NCBI GenBank assembly: GCA_016218005.1
Contig: JACRFF010000324.1
Span: 1 to 9,430 of the forward strand
From: Ignavibacteriales bacterium
GTDB taxonomy: Bacteria > Bacteroidota > Ignavibacteria > UBA10030
Length of the DNA stretch: 9,430 bases
Reading direction: 5' to 3'
In this document: positions 1 to 7,083 of the stretch, piece by piece
Layout: every line of letters starts with the position of its first letter
How positions within the stretch are numbered: position 1 is the stretch's first letter
The notes under the pieces: generated by a model
Told to the model about the DNA's origin: nothing
What the model saw: the letters and a program-made list of their open reading frames with translations, nothing else
The model's database searches: none
Position numbers and translations under genes: made by a program

Positions 1-2
1 CT

Positions 3-851
3 TTGTTGCGGTATGCCGTTGCGGGCGCCCGCATTCTGCTGATAACATTTCTTGCCGCCATCCTGCTGAAGGCGTTTGTCGTCGAAGCATTTCGCATTCC
101 CTCTCCCTCGATGGAAAACACATTGCAGGCGGGCGATTTTATTTTGGTGAACAAACTTGCGTACGGACTTCGGCTGCCGAAAACAATTCCGCTGACCAAT
201 GTCCGGCTTGCACCGTGGAATCTTGCACTCGGTTCCTCCATCAAGCGCGGCGATGTGATCGTCTTTGAATTTCCCGGTTGGCTCCAAGCGGTCAATCAAG
301 ACGAGCCGGTGAATTTTGTGAAGCGGGTTGTCGGTTTGCCGGGAGATCAAGTGGAGATTCGCTGTGGCCAAGTATTAGTGAATGGCGAAGCAATTGACTT
401 GCCGCCGTTCGGCAAGCCCAGCTTGTTGGGAGATGGCTCGCGGCGCGGCGGTGAAAAAATGTTTCCGCCGGGAAGTTTCTACACCGGAATCGACTATGGT
501 CCCGTTCGCGTTCCGAAAGCTGGTGAGCGAATCGCACTCTCGCGGCGGAATGCTTACGCATGGCGTGCGCTCATCGCACGGGAAGGTCATGCCGTCCATC
601 TCACTCCACGCGGCTCGCTGGCCGTCGATGGTGAATCGGCGTTTGAGTACACCATCGAGCACAATTACTATTTTGTGCTGGGGGATAATCGCGACAATAG
701 TCTCGACAGCCGCTACTGGGGGTTCGTTCCTGAAGACAATATTGTCGGCGAGGCGCTCATGATCTATTGGTCGTGGAACACCGCCGGTCAAGCGGTGGCT
801 CATGCGTTTGCGCCGGTTCGCTGGGATCGAATCGGTACGATTATTAAGTAA
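3..851 (+). CDS. lepB: Signal peptidase I (5' end at or beyond window edge)
   Basis: Membrane-bound leader peptidase that cleaves signal peptides from exported proteins on the outer face of the inner membrane, using a Ser/Lys dyad. Seen: a hydrophobic N-terminal anchor (about residues 10-27); box B PSPSMENTL with catalytic Ser36; box C RGDVIVFEFPG (82-92); box D KRVVGLPGD with general-base Lys108; and box E GDNRDNSLDSRYWGFVP (227-243). The roughly 120 residues between Lys108 and box E resemble the large periplasmic domain of Gram-negative LepB rather than the short Gram-positive form. The reading frame is open to the first base, so the TTG at position 3 may be internal and a few N-terminal residues may be missing. 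The TAA stop is the first part of a TAATT direct repeat flanking the element that follows. Family assignment is very secure. Confidence 0.96.
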   Translation: MLRYAVAGARILLITFLAAILLKAFVVEAFRIPSPSMENTLQAGDFILVNKLAYGLRLPKTIPLTNVRLAPWNLALGSSIKRGDVIVFEFPGWLQAVNQDEPVNFVKRVVGLPGDQVEIRCGQVLVNGEAIDLPPFGKPSLLGDGSRRGGEKMFPPGSFYTGIDYGPVRVPKAGERIALSRRNAYAWRALIAREGHAVHLTPRGSLAVDGESAFEYTIEHNYYFVLGDNRDNSLDSRYWGFVPEDNIVGEALMIYWSWNTAGQAVAHAFAPVRWDRIGTIIK

Positions 852-853
852 TT

Positions 854-1055
854 GAGACATCTGAAAAATTCCTGAGTCATGTCATTCTGAGGATCCGCCA
901 AAGACGGAGACGAAGAATCTCGTTTTTCTTTTCGAATTAAGAGCCGAGATTCTTCGCTTCGCCCGCCTGCCAACCCGCTAGAACGCGAAGCGGGCTAGAG
1001 CACAGCGGCGGGCAGGCTCAGAATGACAATTGAAGAATAATTTTTCAGATGCCTC
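854..1055. mobile_element. MITE-like non-coding element with terminal inverted repeats and 5-bp flanking direct repeats
   Basis: The left end 854-870 (GAGACATCTGAAAAATT) and the reverse complement of the right end 1039-1055 (GAGGCATCTGAAAAATT) agree at 16 of 17 positions. Immediately outside both ends lies TAATT (849-853 and 1056-1060), as expected for a 5-bp target-site duplication. The 202-bp interior holds nested palindromes and no credible ORF, so movement would need a transposase supplied in trans. The left TAATT contains the lepB stop codon, so insertion would have left lepB intact. Caveat: TAATT is nearly self-complementary to AATTA, so the flanks could be part of a longer inverted repeat instead of a duplication. 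It could also be a REP/BIME-like folded repeat. Confidence 0.5.
880..1028. repeat. Nested palindromic repeat core inside the MITE-like element
   Basis: The outer arms TGTCATTCTGAG (880-891) and CTCAGAATGACA (1017-1028) are perfect 12-bp inverted repeats. Inside are a perfect 12-bp stem CGAAGAATCTCG (911-922) with CGAGATTCTTCG (945-956), loop 22 nt; a 7-bp pairing GCCTGCC (965-971) with GGCAGGC (1011-1017); and a 6-bp stem CCCGCT (974-979) with AGCGGG (989-994), loop 9 nt. The GTCATTCTGAG...GAAGAATCTCG wording resembles dispersed intergenic repeats I have seen in several bacterial genomes; that is recollection, not a search. As RNA the region would fold strongly and could weaken read-through from lepB into hemW. 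Confidence 0.7.
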
Positions 1056-1059
1056 TAAT
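1030..1059 (+). promoter_or_regulatory. Possible outward promoter at the right end of the element, facing hemW
   Basis: TTGAAG (1030-1035; 4/6 to the sigma-70 -35 consensus) and TCTAAT (1054-1059; 5/6 to the -10 consensus) are separated by 18 nt. Transcription would start near 1066, just inside the heptamer array. The -10 box straddles the element end and the flanking TAATT. This is weak evidence: AT-rich repeats often give such matches, and if the host belongs to Bacteroidota its main sigma factor prefers different boxes. Confidence 0.22.
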
Positions 1060-1061
1060 TG

Positions 1062-1117
1062 CCAATCGTGAGCCGTGGGTTGTGAACCGTGAACCGTAAA
1101 TCGTAAGTCGACAATCG
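1062..1117. repeat. Degenerate heptamer tandem array, eight units
   Basis: The sequence divides exactly into eight 7-mers with no slippage: CCAATCG, TGAGCCG, TGGGTTG, TGAACCG, TGAACCG, TAAATCG, TAAGTCG, ACAATCG. The consensus is about T-R-A-R-Y-C-G; the final G is invariant and units 4 and 5 are identical. The array ends 3 nt before the hemW ATG and so makes up almost all of its proximal leader. No Shine-Dalgarno motif is visible within or after it. It resembles in style the short tandem heptamer repeats described in other bacteria such as cyanobacteria, but its role here is unknown. Confidence 0.75.
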
Positions 1118-1120
1118 TCA

Positions 1121-2266
1121 ATGTCCAGCCTCTACCTCCATATTCCGTTTTGCGAGCACAAGTGCATCTACTGCGATTTTTATTCGATCGCCCCGCGCGA
1201 AGCGCACCAAGAAGAAGTCCCCATCGTGGACCGGTTTCTTCGGTCGCTCGAGCGAGAAATTTCGCTTCAAGCCGAGCACAAAGAATTCAAAACCGACTAT
1301 GAGACCGTGTTCTTCGGCGGCGGCACCCCTTCGCTGTTATCGCCAATTCAGATTCAATCTATTCTTTCCTGCGTGCGTTCAAGATTTGATCTCAGGGCAA
1401 ATGCGGAAGTTACGCTGGAGACTAACCCCGGCACCGTTGATGCGGCAAAGCTCGAAGGATTTCGAGAGGCTGGAGTGAATCGTCTCAGCGTGGGTATTCA
1501 GTCGTTTCACGACGACGATCTGAAATTCCTCACGCGCATTCATTCATCAGAACAAGCGCGGCGAACACTCCGCGACGCATTCGAGGCAGGATTTGTCAAC
1601 GTCAGCCTTGACCTCATCTTCGCGCTTCCGGGGCAGACGTTGGAGCGATGGAAATCTAATCTTGCGCAAGCCATTGCGCTCCAACCGACGCACATCTCGT
1701 GCTACAGTTTGATCATCGAACCCAACACGCCGCTCAAGCGAATGGTGGAAACGAGGCAAGCGGCGATGCTCAGTCCGGAATTGGATGCGGAGATGTATGA
1801 CGCTGCCATCGAGTTTCTTGCACGCAACGGCTACGAGCAGTATGAGGTCTCCAATTTCGCCAAGCCGGGATTTCGGTCGCGGCATAACGGCAACTACTGG
1901 AATCACGCCAACTACCTCAGCTTCGGACCGTCGGCGCATTCTTTTTGGAATGGCCGCCGATGGTGGAACGTTGCGAATCTCGTGAATTACTGCGAGCGGG
2001 TAGAGGCCGGTCGGCTTCCGGTGGCGGGAGAGGAGCGGCTCGGTGCCAGAGAACTTGCCGAAGAATTTATTTTCCTTGGACTGCGCGGCGAGGGCTTGGA
2101 CTTGCAGCGTCTCAAACGAGAGTACGCCGTCGATCTTCGATCCGAATATGTCTCTACGCTCCGCCATCTTGCCGATGACGGTTTAGCATCCATCGAAAAC
2201 GAGAAACTTTGCCTGACGCCCAAAGGTTACGCTCTCTGCGATGAAATCTGTGCGTCGTTTCGTTGA
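1121..2266 (+). CDS. hemW: HemW, radical-SAM heme chaperone (HemN-like)
   Basis: Radical-SAM protein, often annotated as oxygen-independent coproporphyrinogen III oxidase; the HemW branch is thought to bind heme and pass it to membrane respiratory enzymes. Seen: the N-terminal CEHKCIYCDF motif with cluster ligands Cys11, Cys15 and Cys18 followed by Phe20. True HemN has an extra Cys there, so this is the HemW form. Also present are GGGTP (66-70), the ETNPGT segment (100-105), GIQSF (125-129), EQYEVSNFA (239-247), HNGNYW (255-260, the HNxxYW signature of HemW) and GPSAHS (269-274), then a C-terminal winged-helix-like HemN_C region. Length 381 is normal. ATG at 1121 is chosen because MSSLYLHIPFC matches the family N-terminus; there is no clear ribosome binding site, only the heptamer array upstream. 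A lepB-hemW (often lepA-linked) neighbourhood is plausible housekeeping context. Confidence 0.95.
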   Translation: MSSLYLHIPFCEHKCIYCDFYSIAPREAHQEEVPIVDRFLRSLEREISLQAEHKEFKTDYETVFFGGGTPSLLSPIQIQSILSCVRSRFDLRANAEVTLETNPGTVDAAKLEGFREAGVNRLSVGIQSFHDDDLKFLTRIHSSEQARRTLRDAFEAGFVNVSLDLIFALPGQTLERWKSNLAQAIALQPTHISCYSLIIEPNTPLKRMVETRQAAMLSPELDAEMYDAAIEFLARNGYEQYEVSNFAKPGFRSRHNGNYWNHANYLSFGPSAHSFWNGRRWWNVANLVNYCERVEAGRLPVAGEERLGARELAEEFIFLGLRGEGLDLQRLKREYAVDLRSEYVSTLRHLADDGLASIENEKLCLTPKGYALCDEICASFR

Positions 2267-2275
2267 AGGAATGCC

Positions 2276-2334
2276 GCCCGCCTCCCCGAAGGGGTCTGGC
2301 GAAGTCATCACTTCGTGACTTCGGACAGGCGGGC
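2276..2334. repeat. GC-rich intergenic palindrome between hemW and the DUF2723 gene
   Basis: The outer arms GCCCGCCT (2276-2283) and AGGCGGGC (2327-2334) are perfect inverted repeats. The inner arms GAAGTCA (2301-2307) and TGACTTC (2316-2322) form a second perfect stem with an 8-nt loop, and CCCCGAAGGGG (2284-2294) is a small side hairpin. No run of T follows, so it is not a classical intrinsic terminator, though it could attenuate or protect a transcript. The arm word GCCCGCCT also occurs at 961-968 inside the first element, suggesting a related repeat family. The rest of this 167-nt gap (2335-2423) shows nothing else recognisable. Confidence 0.7.
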
Positions 2335-2423
2335 TGGCGCGTCCAACGTGATGCGGCGGGCCAAAACATCTTGCGGTTCAGAGCTTTTCATCATACATTG
2401 CCTGCGCTTTTTTCTAGAAATCA

Positions 2424-2429
2424 AGAGGA
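2424..2429 (+). promoter_or_regulatory. Shine-Dalgarno that sets the start of the DUF2723 gene
   Basis: AGAGGA followed by AAAA and then ATG at 2434. This strong site argues for the internal ATG and against the in-frame TTG at 2263, which would overlap the hemW stop codon and translate the palindrome into an arginine- and proline-rich leader. Confidence 0.75.
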
Positions 2430-2433
2430 AAAA

Positions 2434-5172
2434 ATGAACAACAGGAAATTGAGTCGCCTCGTCGGGTTGGGCGTGTTTCTGATCTCGATGGTGACGTACT
2501 ACAAAACGGTGTCGCCAACCGTCGTGTTTTGGGACGTAGGTGAATTCTGCGCCGCGGCCATTTCGTTGCAGGTTCCTCATCCACCCGGGGCGCCCCTGTT
2601 TCTCCTCGTTGCCCGTCTCGTGGCGATGGTGCCGTACGTGCACGACACTGCCGTGCGCATGCACTTGATCTCCGCCTTTGGCAGCGCACTGACCGCGATG
2701 CTGATGTATTTCGTGGCGATTCGTTTCATCCGCATGTGGCGCAACGAACCTTCGACGGTGTTCGAGAAGTTCGCCGTCTACGGTTCCACAGCCATCGGAG
2801 CGCTTTCTCTCACGTTCAACAAAACATTCTGGTTTAACGCTGTTGAAGCGGAGGTGTACGGGTTGAGCATGTTCTTTACCTCCGCTATTCTTTGGCTGGG
2901 CTTGCGATGGTATGAACGCGCCGACAAACCGCACAGCGACAAGTACATCATTTTGATTGCCTACATCATCGGCCTGGCTGTGGGAGTGCACTTGCTGGCC
3001 ATCCTTGCCGTGTTTCCCATTATGTTGATGTTCTATTTTCGCTACAACAAGTTCAATCTGAACTCATTCATCAAGTTTGGGATTGGCACCGTTATCGTGT
3101 TTGGCATCATCTACCCGGGCGTGGTGAAAGAATTGCCCTCGATGCTGGATGGCGAGTTCCACGGCGTTCACAGCGACTTGATTCCCATTATTCCAGTCGT
3201 GTTGTTGGCAGGCTCGCTTTACGGCGTGTACTATTCTGAAAAGAATCGCAAACGCGTCCTCAACGTTGCGATGATTTCGTTTCTTGCCATCGTGGTTGGC
3301 TATTCCACCTATACGATGGTCTACATCCGCGCCAACGCCCATCCGCCGATGAATGAGAATGACCCGAGTAACATGGCGCGTTTGGTATCGTACCTCAATC
3401 GGGAACAATACGGGAGCGCCCCGCTTATCAAACGCCGTTGGGATCCCGAGCCTGACAAGCAGAAGATTGCACAGACGTATTCCAGCGACTTTGATTATTT
3501 CCTGAAGTACCAGTTCTACCACATGTATCTTCGTTACCATTTGTGGAACTATGTCGGCGTCTCTGATGATGAAAAAGAAGCGCCGCCGGATTTCAAACAG
3601 TTCTATGCCATCCCGTTACTGCTTGGTTTGTTCGGTGCGTATTATCATTGGCGCAAGCATTGGACGATGGCGTTCATCGCCACGGCATTCTTTCTCATCA
3701 TGGGAATCGTGCTGGTGTTGTACTTCAACATGCAGGAACCTCAGCCGCGCGAGCGCGATTATTTCTATGTCGGCTCCTATCTCATCTTCTCGATGTGGAT
3801 AGGGATGGGCGTGCTCGGACTGATTGAACTTGCAAGAGAAAAGTTGGCCAGCGCGCCTTCGGCAGAATACGCGGGCTACGGCATGCTGGCGCTTGCATTC
3901 GTGTTTGTGCCGATCAACATGGCTCGGTACAACTACCACGAGGCAAATCGAACGGGCAACTACATTCCGTGGGATTACTCGTACAATCTTCTGCAAAGCT
4001 GTGAACCGGATGCGATCTTGGTGACCAACGGCGACAATGATACGTTTCCGCTTTGGTACTTGCAGGATGTCGAGGGCATCCGCCGCGACGTGCGCGTGGT
4101 GAACCTGAGCTTGCTCAACACGACGTGGTACATCAAACAATTGAAACACGGCACGCCGTACGGATCAAAGACGGTGCCGATCACGACGAAAGATTCGGAT
4201 ATCGAAAACATCCAGCCGATCCAGTACGATCCGGGTGTCCGCGAGCTTCCCGTACCGAAAGATTTTGCCGAGCGCGTTTCGGTGGAGGGAACCGGCGTGA
4301 AGTTGGATACTTCGATCACCAACAGCGGCGTAATACGATTCTTTCTTCCGAACACAATCGAATTCGGCAACATCAAAGCGCTCCGCGTGCAAGATATCAT
4401 GGTCTACGATTTCATTCGCACCTCGAATTGGCAGCGGCCGATCTATTTTGCGATGACGGTAGCCGATGACGGCAAGATAGGATTGCGCGAGTATATGCAA
4501 TTGCGCGGATTGGCATTCAAGCTTGTGCCGTTCAAGAACCCCTACTACTGGGCGCAATTGGATGAGAAAGCGATGCGCGCGCATCTGTTTACCGATGTGA
4601 AAGAACCATCGACAACGCCAAGCTACGGCTTCTTGTGGCGCGGGCTTCAAGATAGCACCACCTACTACGATGAAGATGCGCGGCGGCTGATCACGAGCAA
4701 TTATCGGAATATGTTCATGGCGCTCGGCTTGTATTACGCCAACATTGCCAATCAGCCGGCGAAGATTTCCGAAGTGCTGGACCGGATGGAGCGCCTCGTG
4801 CCGCGTAAAGTCATTCCGATGGACTACCGTGTGAAGTTCGACCTTGCCTCGTTCTACAATTCGGCGGGAAACAAGGAACGATTCAAAGAGCTGAACACGG
4901 AAGTGATCAACGAATTGAAATCCATCGTCGGTCGCGGCGTCAACGAGCAGCTTTCGCAGTATAATCCTTACGTGATGCTGTTCATGGCGTACCAATCGCA
5001 AGACATGCTGAAGGAAGCGGAAGACTTGCTGCCGGTGATTCGCACTGCGTACGCAACGCAGCAAGGCATCGACGGCATCATCGGGCAATTGAAATCTCAG
5101 ATCGATGCGCGACGCCAACAATTGCAATCGACGCCGACGAACGCGCCTGCGTTGCCGCCGGGGAAGAAGTAG
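2434..5172 (+). CDS. DUF2723 / GT117-type polytopic membrane protein (putative protein O-mannosyltransferase family)
   Basis: A 912-residue protein with an N-terminal membrane half and a C-terminal soluble half. Family hallmarks seen: an early membrane segment followed by SPTVVFWDVGEF (27-38; Asp34 and Glu37 are the likely acidic residues of a GT-C-type first loop), HPPGAPLF (49-56), many hydrophobic helices to about residue 500, PQPRERDYF (436-444), and NGDNDTFPLWYLQ (from 532), which opens the C-terminal region typical of long Bacteroidota-type members. DUF2723 proteins are related to TMEM260, a protein O-mannosyltransferase that uses a lipid-linked sugar donor; activity here is inferred, not shown. 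The C-terminal part (about 750-890) is helical and may be TPR-like. It ends in a low-complexity PTNAPALPPGKK tail. The methyltransferase start codon directly follows the stop, so the two are probably co-translated. The start at 2434 is supported by the AGAGGA site. Confidence 0.9.
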   Translation: MNNRKLSRLVGLGVFLISMVTYYKTVSPTVVFWDVGEFCAAAISLQVPHPPGAPLFLLVARLVAMVPYVHDTAVRMHLISAFGSALTAMLMYFVAIRFIRMWRNEPSTVFEKFAVYGSTAIGALSLTFNKTFWFNAVEAEVYGLSMFFTSAILWLGLRWYERADKPHSDKYIILIAYIIGLAVGVHLLAILAVFPIMLMFYFRYNKFNLNSFIKFGIGTVIVFGIIYPGVVKELPSMLDGEFHGVHSDLIPIIPVVLLAGSLYGVYYSEKNRKRVLNVAMISFLAIVVGYSTYTMVYIRANAHPPMNENDPSNMARLVSYLNREQYGSAPLIKRRWDPEPDKQKIAQTYSSDFDYFLKYQFYHMYLRYHLWNYVGVSDDEKEAPPDFKQFYAIPLLLGLFGAYYHWRKHWTMAFIATAFFLIMGIVLVLYFNMQEPQPRERDYFYVGSYLIFSMWIGMGVLGLIELAREKLASAPSAEYAGYGMLALAFVFVPINMARYNYHEANRTGNYIPWDYSYNLLQSCEPDAILVTNGDNDTFPLWYLQDVEGIRRDVRVVNLSLLNTTWYIKQLKHGTPYGSKTVPITTKDSDIENIQPIQYDPGVRELPVPKDFAERVSVEGTGVKLDTSITNSGVIRFFLPNTIEFGNIKALRVQDIMVYDFIRTSNWQRPIYFAMTVADDGKIGLREYMQLRGLAFKLVPFKNPYYWAQLDEKAMRAHLFTDVKEPSTTPSYGFLWRGLQDSTTYYDEDARRLITSNYRNMFMALGLYYANIANQPAKISEVLDRMERLVPRKVIPMDYRVKFDLASFYNSAGNKERFKELNTEVINELKSIVGRGVNEQLSQYNPYVMLFMAYQSQDMLKEAEDLLPVIRTAYATQQGIDGIIGQLKSQIDARRQQLQSTPTNAPALPPGKK

Positions 5173-5943
5173 GTGAAGGAGTCCCAACGATCCAACTGGG
5201 AAGCGTATTGGGAAGACAAAGACGACGCGCGTGAGGTGTATTCCAACGCCGACCGCGTGTTGCGCAATCTCCAGCGCATCATCGACCCTCGCGGCAAGCG
5301 CGTATTGGAAATCGGCGCGGGCACGGGGCGCGATAGTTTTCCGCTGGCAGAACACGGCGCTGAAGTCTGGCAACTCGACTACGCCGAAAATTCCCTCCGT
5401 ATTCTTCAACGGCTTGCCGAGCGGCAACACTTGCCGGTCCGTATTATCGGCGGCGACACATTTTGTCTTCCGTTTCGCGACGGCACATTCGACGTCGTCT
5501 TCCATCAAGGATTGCTCGAACATTTCCGCAAGCCCAAGGCCGACCAACTCCTCCGCGAAAATATCCGCGTCCTCAAATCCGGAGGACTTTTGCTCGTCGA
5601 TGTTCCCCAGCGCTATCACTTGTACACCGTCGTGAAGCATATTCTGATTGCGATGAATTTGTGGTTTGCAGGATGGGAGAGATCGTTTTCCGTTGTGGAG
5701 TTGCGGCGTGTCTTGCGGCGGCTTGGCGTTGTTCCGATTGCAGCGTACGGCGATTGGATGTATCCGAGTTTCATCTATCGCGCCGTTCGAGAAGTCTTGA
5801 AGAAGATTGGGGTCGTTCTTCCGCTCCAGCCCCGCATTCCCGGCATTCACGGAATTCGCGTTGCCCTTCGCGCCGCGATGCTTGCAACGCCGCTGCCGCT
5901 CTACTCCGGAATTTCCATCGGCGTGATTGCGCGTAAGCCGTAG
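5173..5943 (+). CDS. Class I SAM-dependent methyltransferase (Methyltransf_11/25-like)
   Basis: A 256-residue Rossmann-fold methyltransferase of unknown substrate. Seen: motif I VLEIGAGTGRDS (44-55), which binds SAM; the acidic residue ending strand 2 in QLDYAEN (Asp69); GGDTFCLPF (93-101); FDVVFHQGLLEHF (106-118), the motif IV/post-IV region; and SGGLLLVDVPQ on the following strand. The N-terminal WEAYWEDKDD segment is typical of this group, which supports the GTG start at 5173. That start abuts the TAG of the upstream gene, with a weak GGGGAAG site at 5160-5166, implying translational coupling. Between the DUF2723 gene and a GT4 glycosyltransferase, it may methylate a sugar, lipid carrier or glycolipid; that is inference from neighbours. 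The C-terminal third (after about residue 150) is less conserved and has hydrophobic patches that may associate with the membrane. Confidence 0.88.
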   Translation: MKESQRSNWEAYWEDKDDAREVYSNADRVLRNLQRIIDPRGKRVLEIGAGTGRDSFPLAEHGAEVWQLDYAENSLRILQRLAERQHLPVRIIGGDTFCLPFRDGTFDVVFHQGLLEHFRKPKADQLLRENIRVLKSGGLLLVDVPQRYHLYTVVKHILIAMNLWFAGWERSFSVVELRRVLRRLGVVPIAAYGDWMYPSFIYRAVREVLKKIGVVLPLQPRIPGIHGIRVALRAAMLATPLPLYSGISIGVIARKP

Positions 5944-5955
5944 CAACGTTCAGGT

Positions 5956-7083
5956 ATGAATATCCTCGTCTTCAACTGGCAAGATATCCGCAATCCGTTG
6001 GGCGGCGGCGCCGAAGTTCACTTCCACGAGATCTTCAAACGGCTATCAACGCGCGGCCATCGCGTAACGCTGTTCTGCTGTGAGGTGGAGGAATTGCCGA
6101 GCGAAGAAACAATCGACGGCATCCGCGTGATACGTGAAGGCTCGCGCAATCTCTTCAACTTCTACGTTCGCCGAAGATACGAACGGCAATTCCGCCGCGA
6201 ACGATTCGATGTCGTGGTGGATGACGTCAACAAGATTCCATTCTTTACGCCAAACTTTATACGAGAGCCGTTGGTGGGCATCGTGCACCACTTGTTCGGC
6301 GCCGGCATTTTTCGGGAAGTCAGTCCGCAGTACGGCTTGTACGTGTATGCGTCGGAGCGCCGTGCCATGCGCGTGTATCGCCGCACGCCGATGGCAGTCG
6401 TTTCAGAAAGCACCAAAGGCGAATTAGTGCGCAACGGCTTTCGCCCAGCCAACATTTGCCTCGTTCAGAATGCCGTCGATCATTCCGTCTATCGTCCAAC
6501 CAGATCGGTCAAGGAACAAACAGGCGGCGTCTTTCACATCGGCTATCTGGGGCGGATCAAGAAATACAAAAGCGTTGATCATTTGATCCGCGCGTTCGCG
6601 CTCGTGAGGTCTGAATGTTCCCGCGTGGCGCTCACGATTGTCGGCGACGGCGACGCACGGGCCGATTTGGAATCGCTCGCCCATCAACTCGGAGTGTCCG
6701 ATGCCGTGCGATTTACGAGGCACGTCCCCACCGAAGAAAAAGTGCGACTGCTGAATGCGATGGATGCCGTCGTCAATACTTCGGTAAAAGAAGGATGGGG
6801 ACTTACCGTGATTGAGGCAAACGCATGCGGCGTGCCCGTGGTGGCGAGCGACGTGCCGGGGCTGCGCGACTCGGTTGTTGATGGAAAGACGGGTCTGCTG
6901 TATGAATACGGCAACGTGAAGCAATTGGCGGAAAAAATTCTTGTGATGATTCGGGATCAAAACTTGCGTCTGCAATGCGCAGCGGAATCGATTCGGTGGG
7001 CGCAGTCATTTCAATGGGAACACTCAGCCGACGCGATGGAGCGTGCGCTCGAACGCGTTATCGAAAAGCGGCAATTGGATTAG
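5956..7083 (+). CDS. Glycosyltransferase family 4 (GT-B fold)
   Basis: A 375-residue retaining glycosyltransferase expected to move a sugar from a nucleotide-sugar donor to a glycan or lipid acceptor at the cytoplasmic membrane face. Seen: the N-terminal acceptor-side domain begins MNILVFNWQD and has the glycine loop NPLGGGAE (13-20); the C-terminal donor domain begins near HIGYLGRIKKYKSVDHLI (194-211). TIVGDGDARADLE (227-239) and the EX7E signature in KEGWGLTVIEANACGVPVVAS (Glu279 and Glu287) are typical of GT4. Length is normal. The gap from the methyltransferase stop is 12 nt, so it is probably in the same transcript; the ribosome binding site is weak (CAGG just before ATG). Its end overlaps the convergent LOG-family gene by 4 bp. 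Donor and acceptor cannot be told from sequence. Confidence 0.93.
   Translation: MNILVFNWQDIRNPLGGGAEVHFHEIFKRLSTRGHRVTLFCCEVEELPSEETIDGIRVIREGSRNLFNFYVRRRYERQFRRERFDVVVDDVNKIPFFTPNFIREPLVGIVHHLFGAGIFREVSPQYGLYVYASERRAMRVYRRTPMAVVSESTKGELVRNGFRPANICLVQNAVDHSVYRPTRSVKEQTGGVFHIGYLGRIKKYKSVDHLIRAFALVRSECSRVALTIVGDGDARADLESLAHQLGVSDAVRFTRHVPTEEKVRLLNAMDAVVNTSVKEGWGLTVIEANACGVPVVASDVPGLRDSVVDGKTGLLYEYGNVKQLAEKILVMIRDQNLRLQCAAESIRWAQSFQWEHSADAMERALERVIEKRQLD

Noticed and set aside
375..860. Antisense open frame of 161 codons over lepB
   Set aside because: No domain or start context, and it is fully covered by the secure lepB reading frame.
2276..2334. Palindrome read as an intrinsic terminator for hemW
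   Set aside because: There is no U tract after the stem; it fits a dispersed repeat better than a terminator.
2263..2433. N-terminal extension of the DUF2723 protein from TTG at 2263
   Set aside because: It overlaps the hemW stop and translates the palindrome into an unlikely leader; AGAGGA with ATG at 2434 fits much better.
4165..5946. A 593-codon open frame on the - strand opposite the DUF2723 and methyltransferase genes
   Set aside because: Its translation is rich in Arg and His with no recognisable domain, it spans two well-supported + strand genes, and it is the expected shadow of their codon bias.
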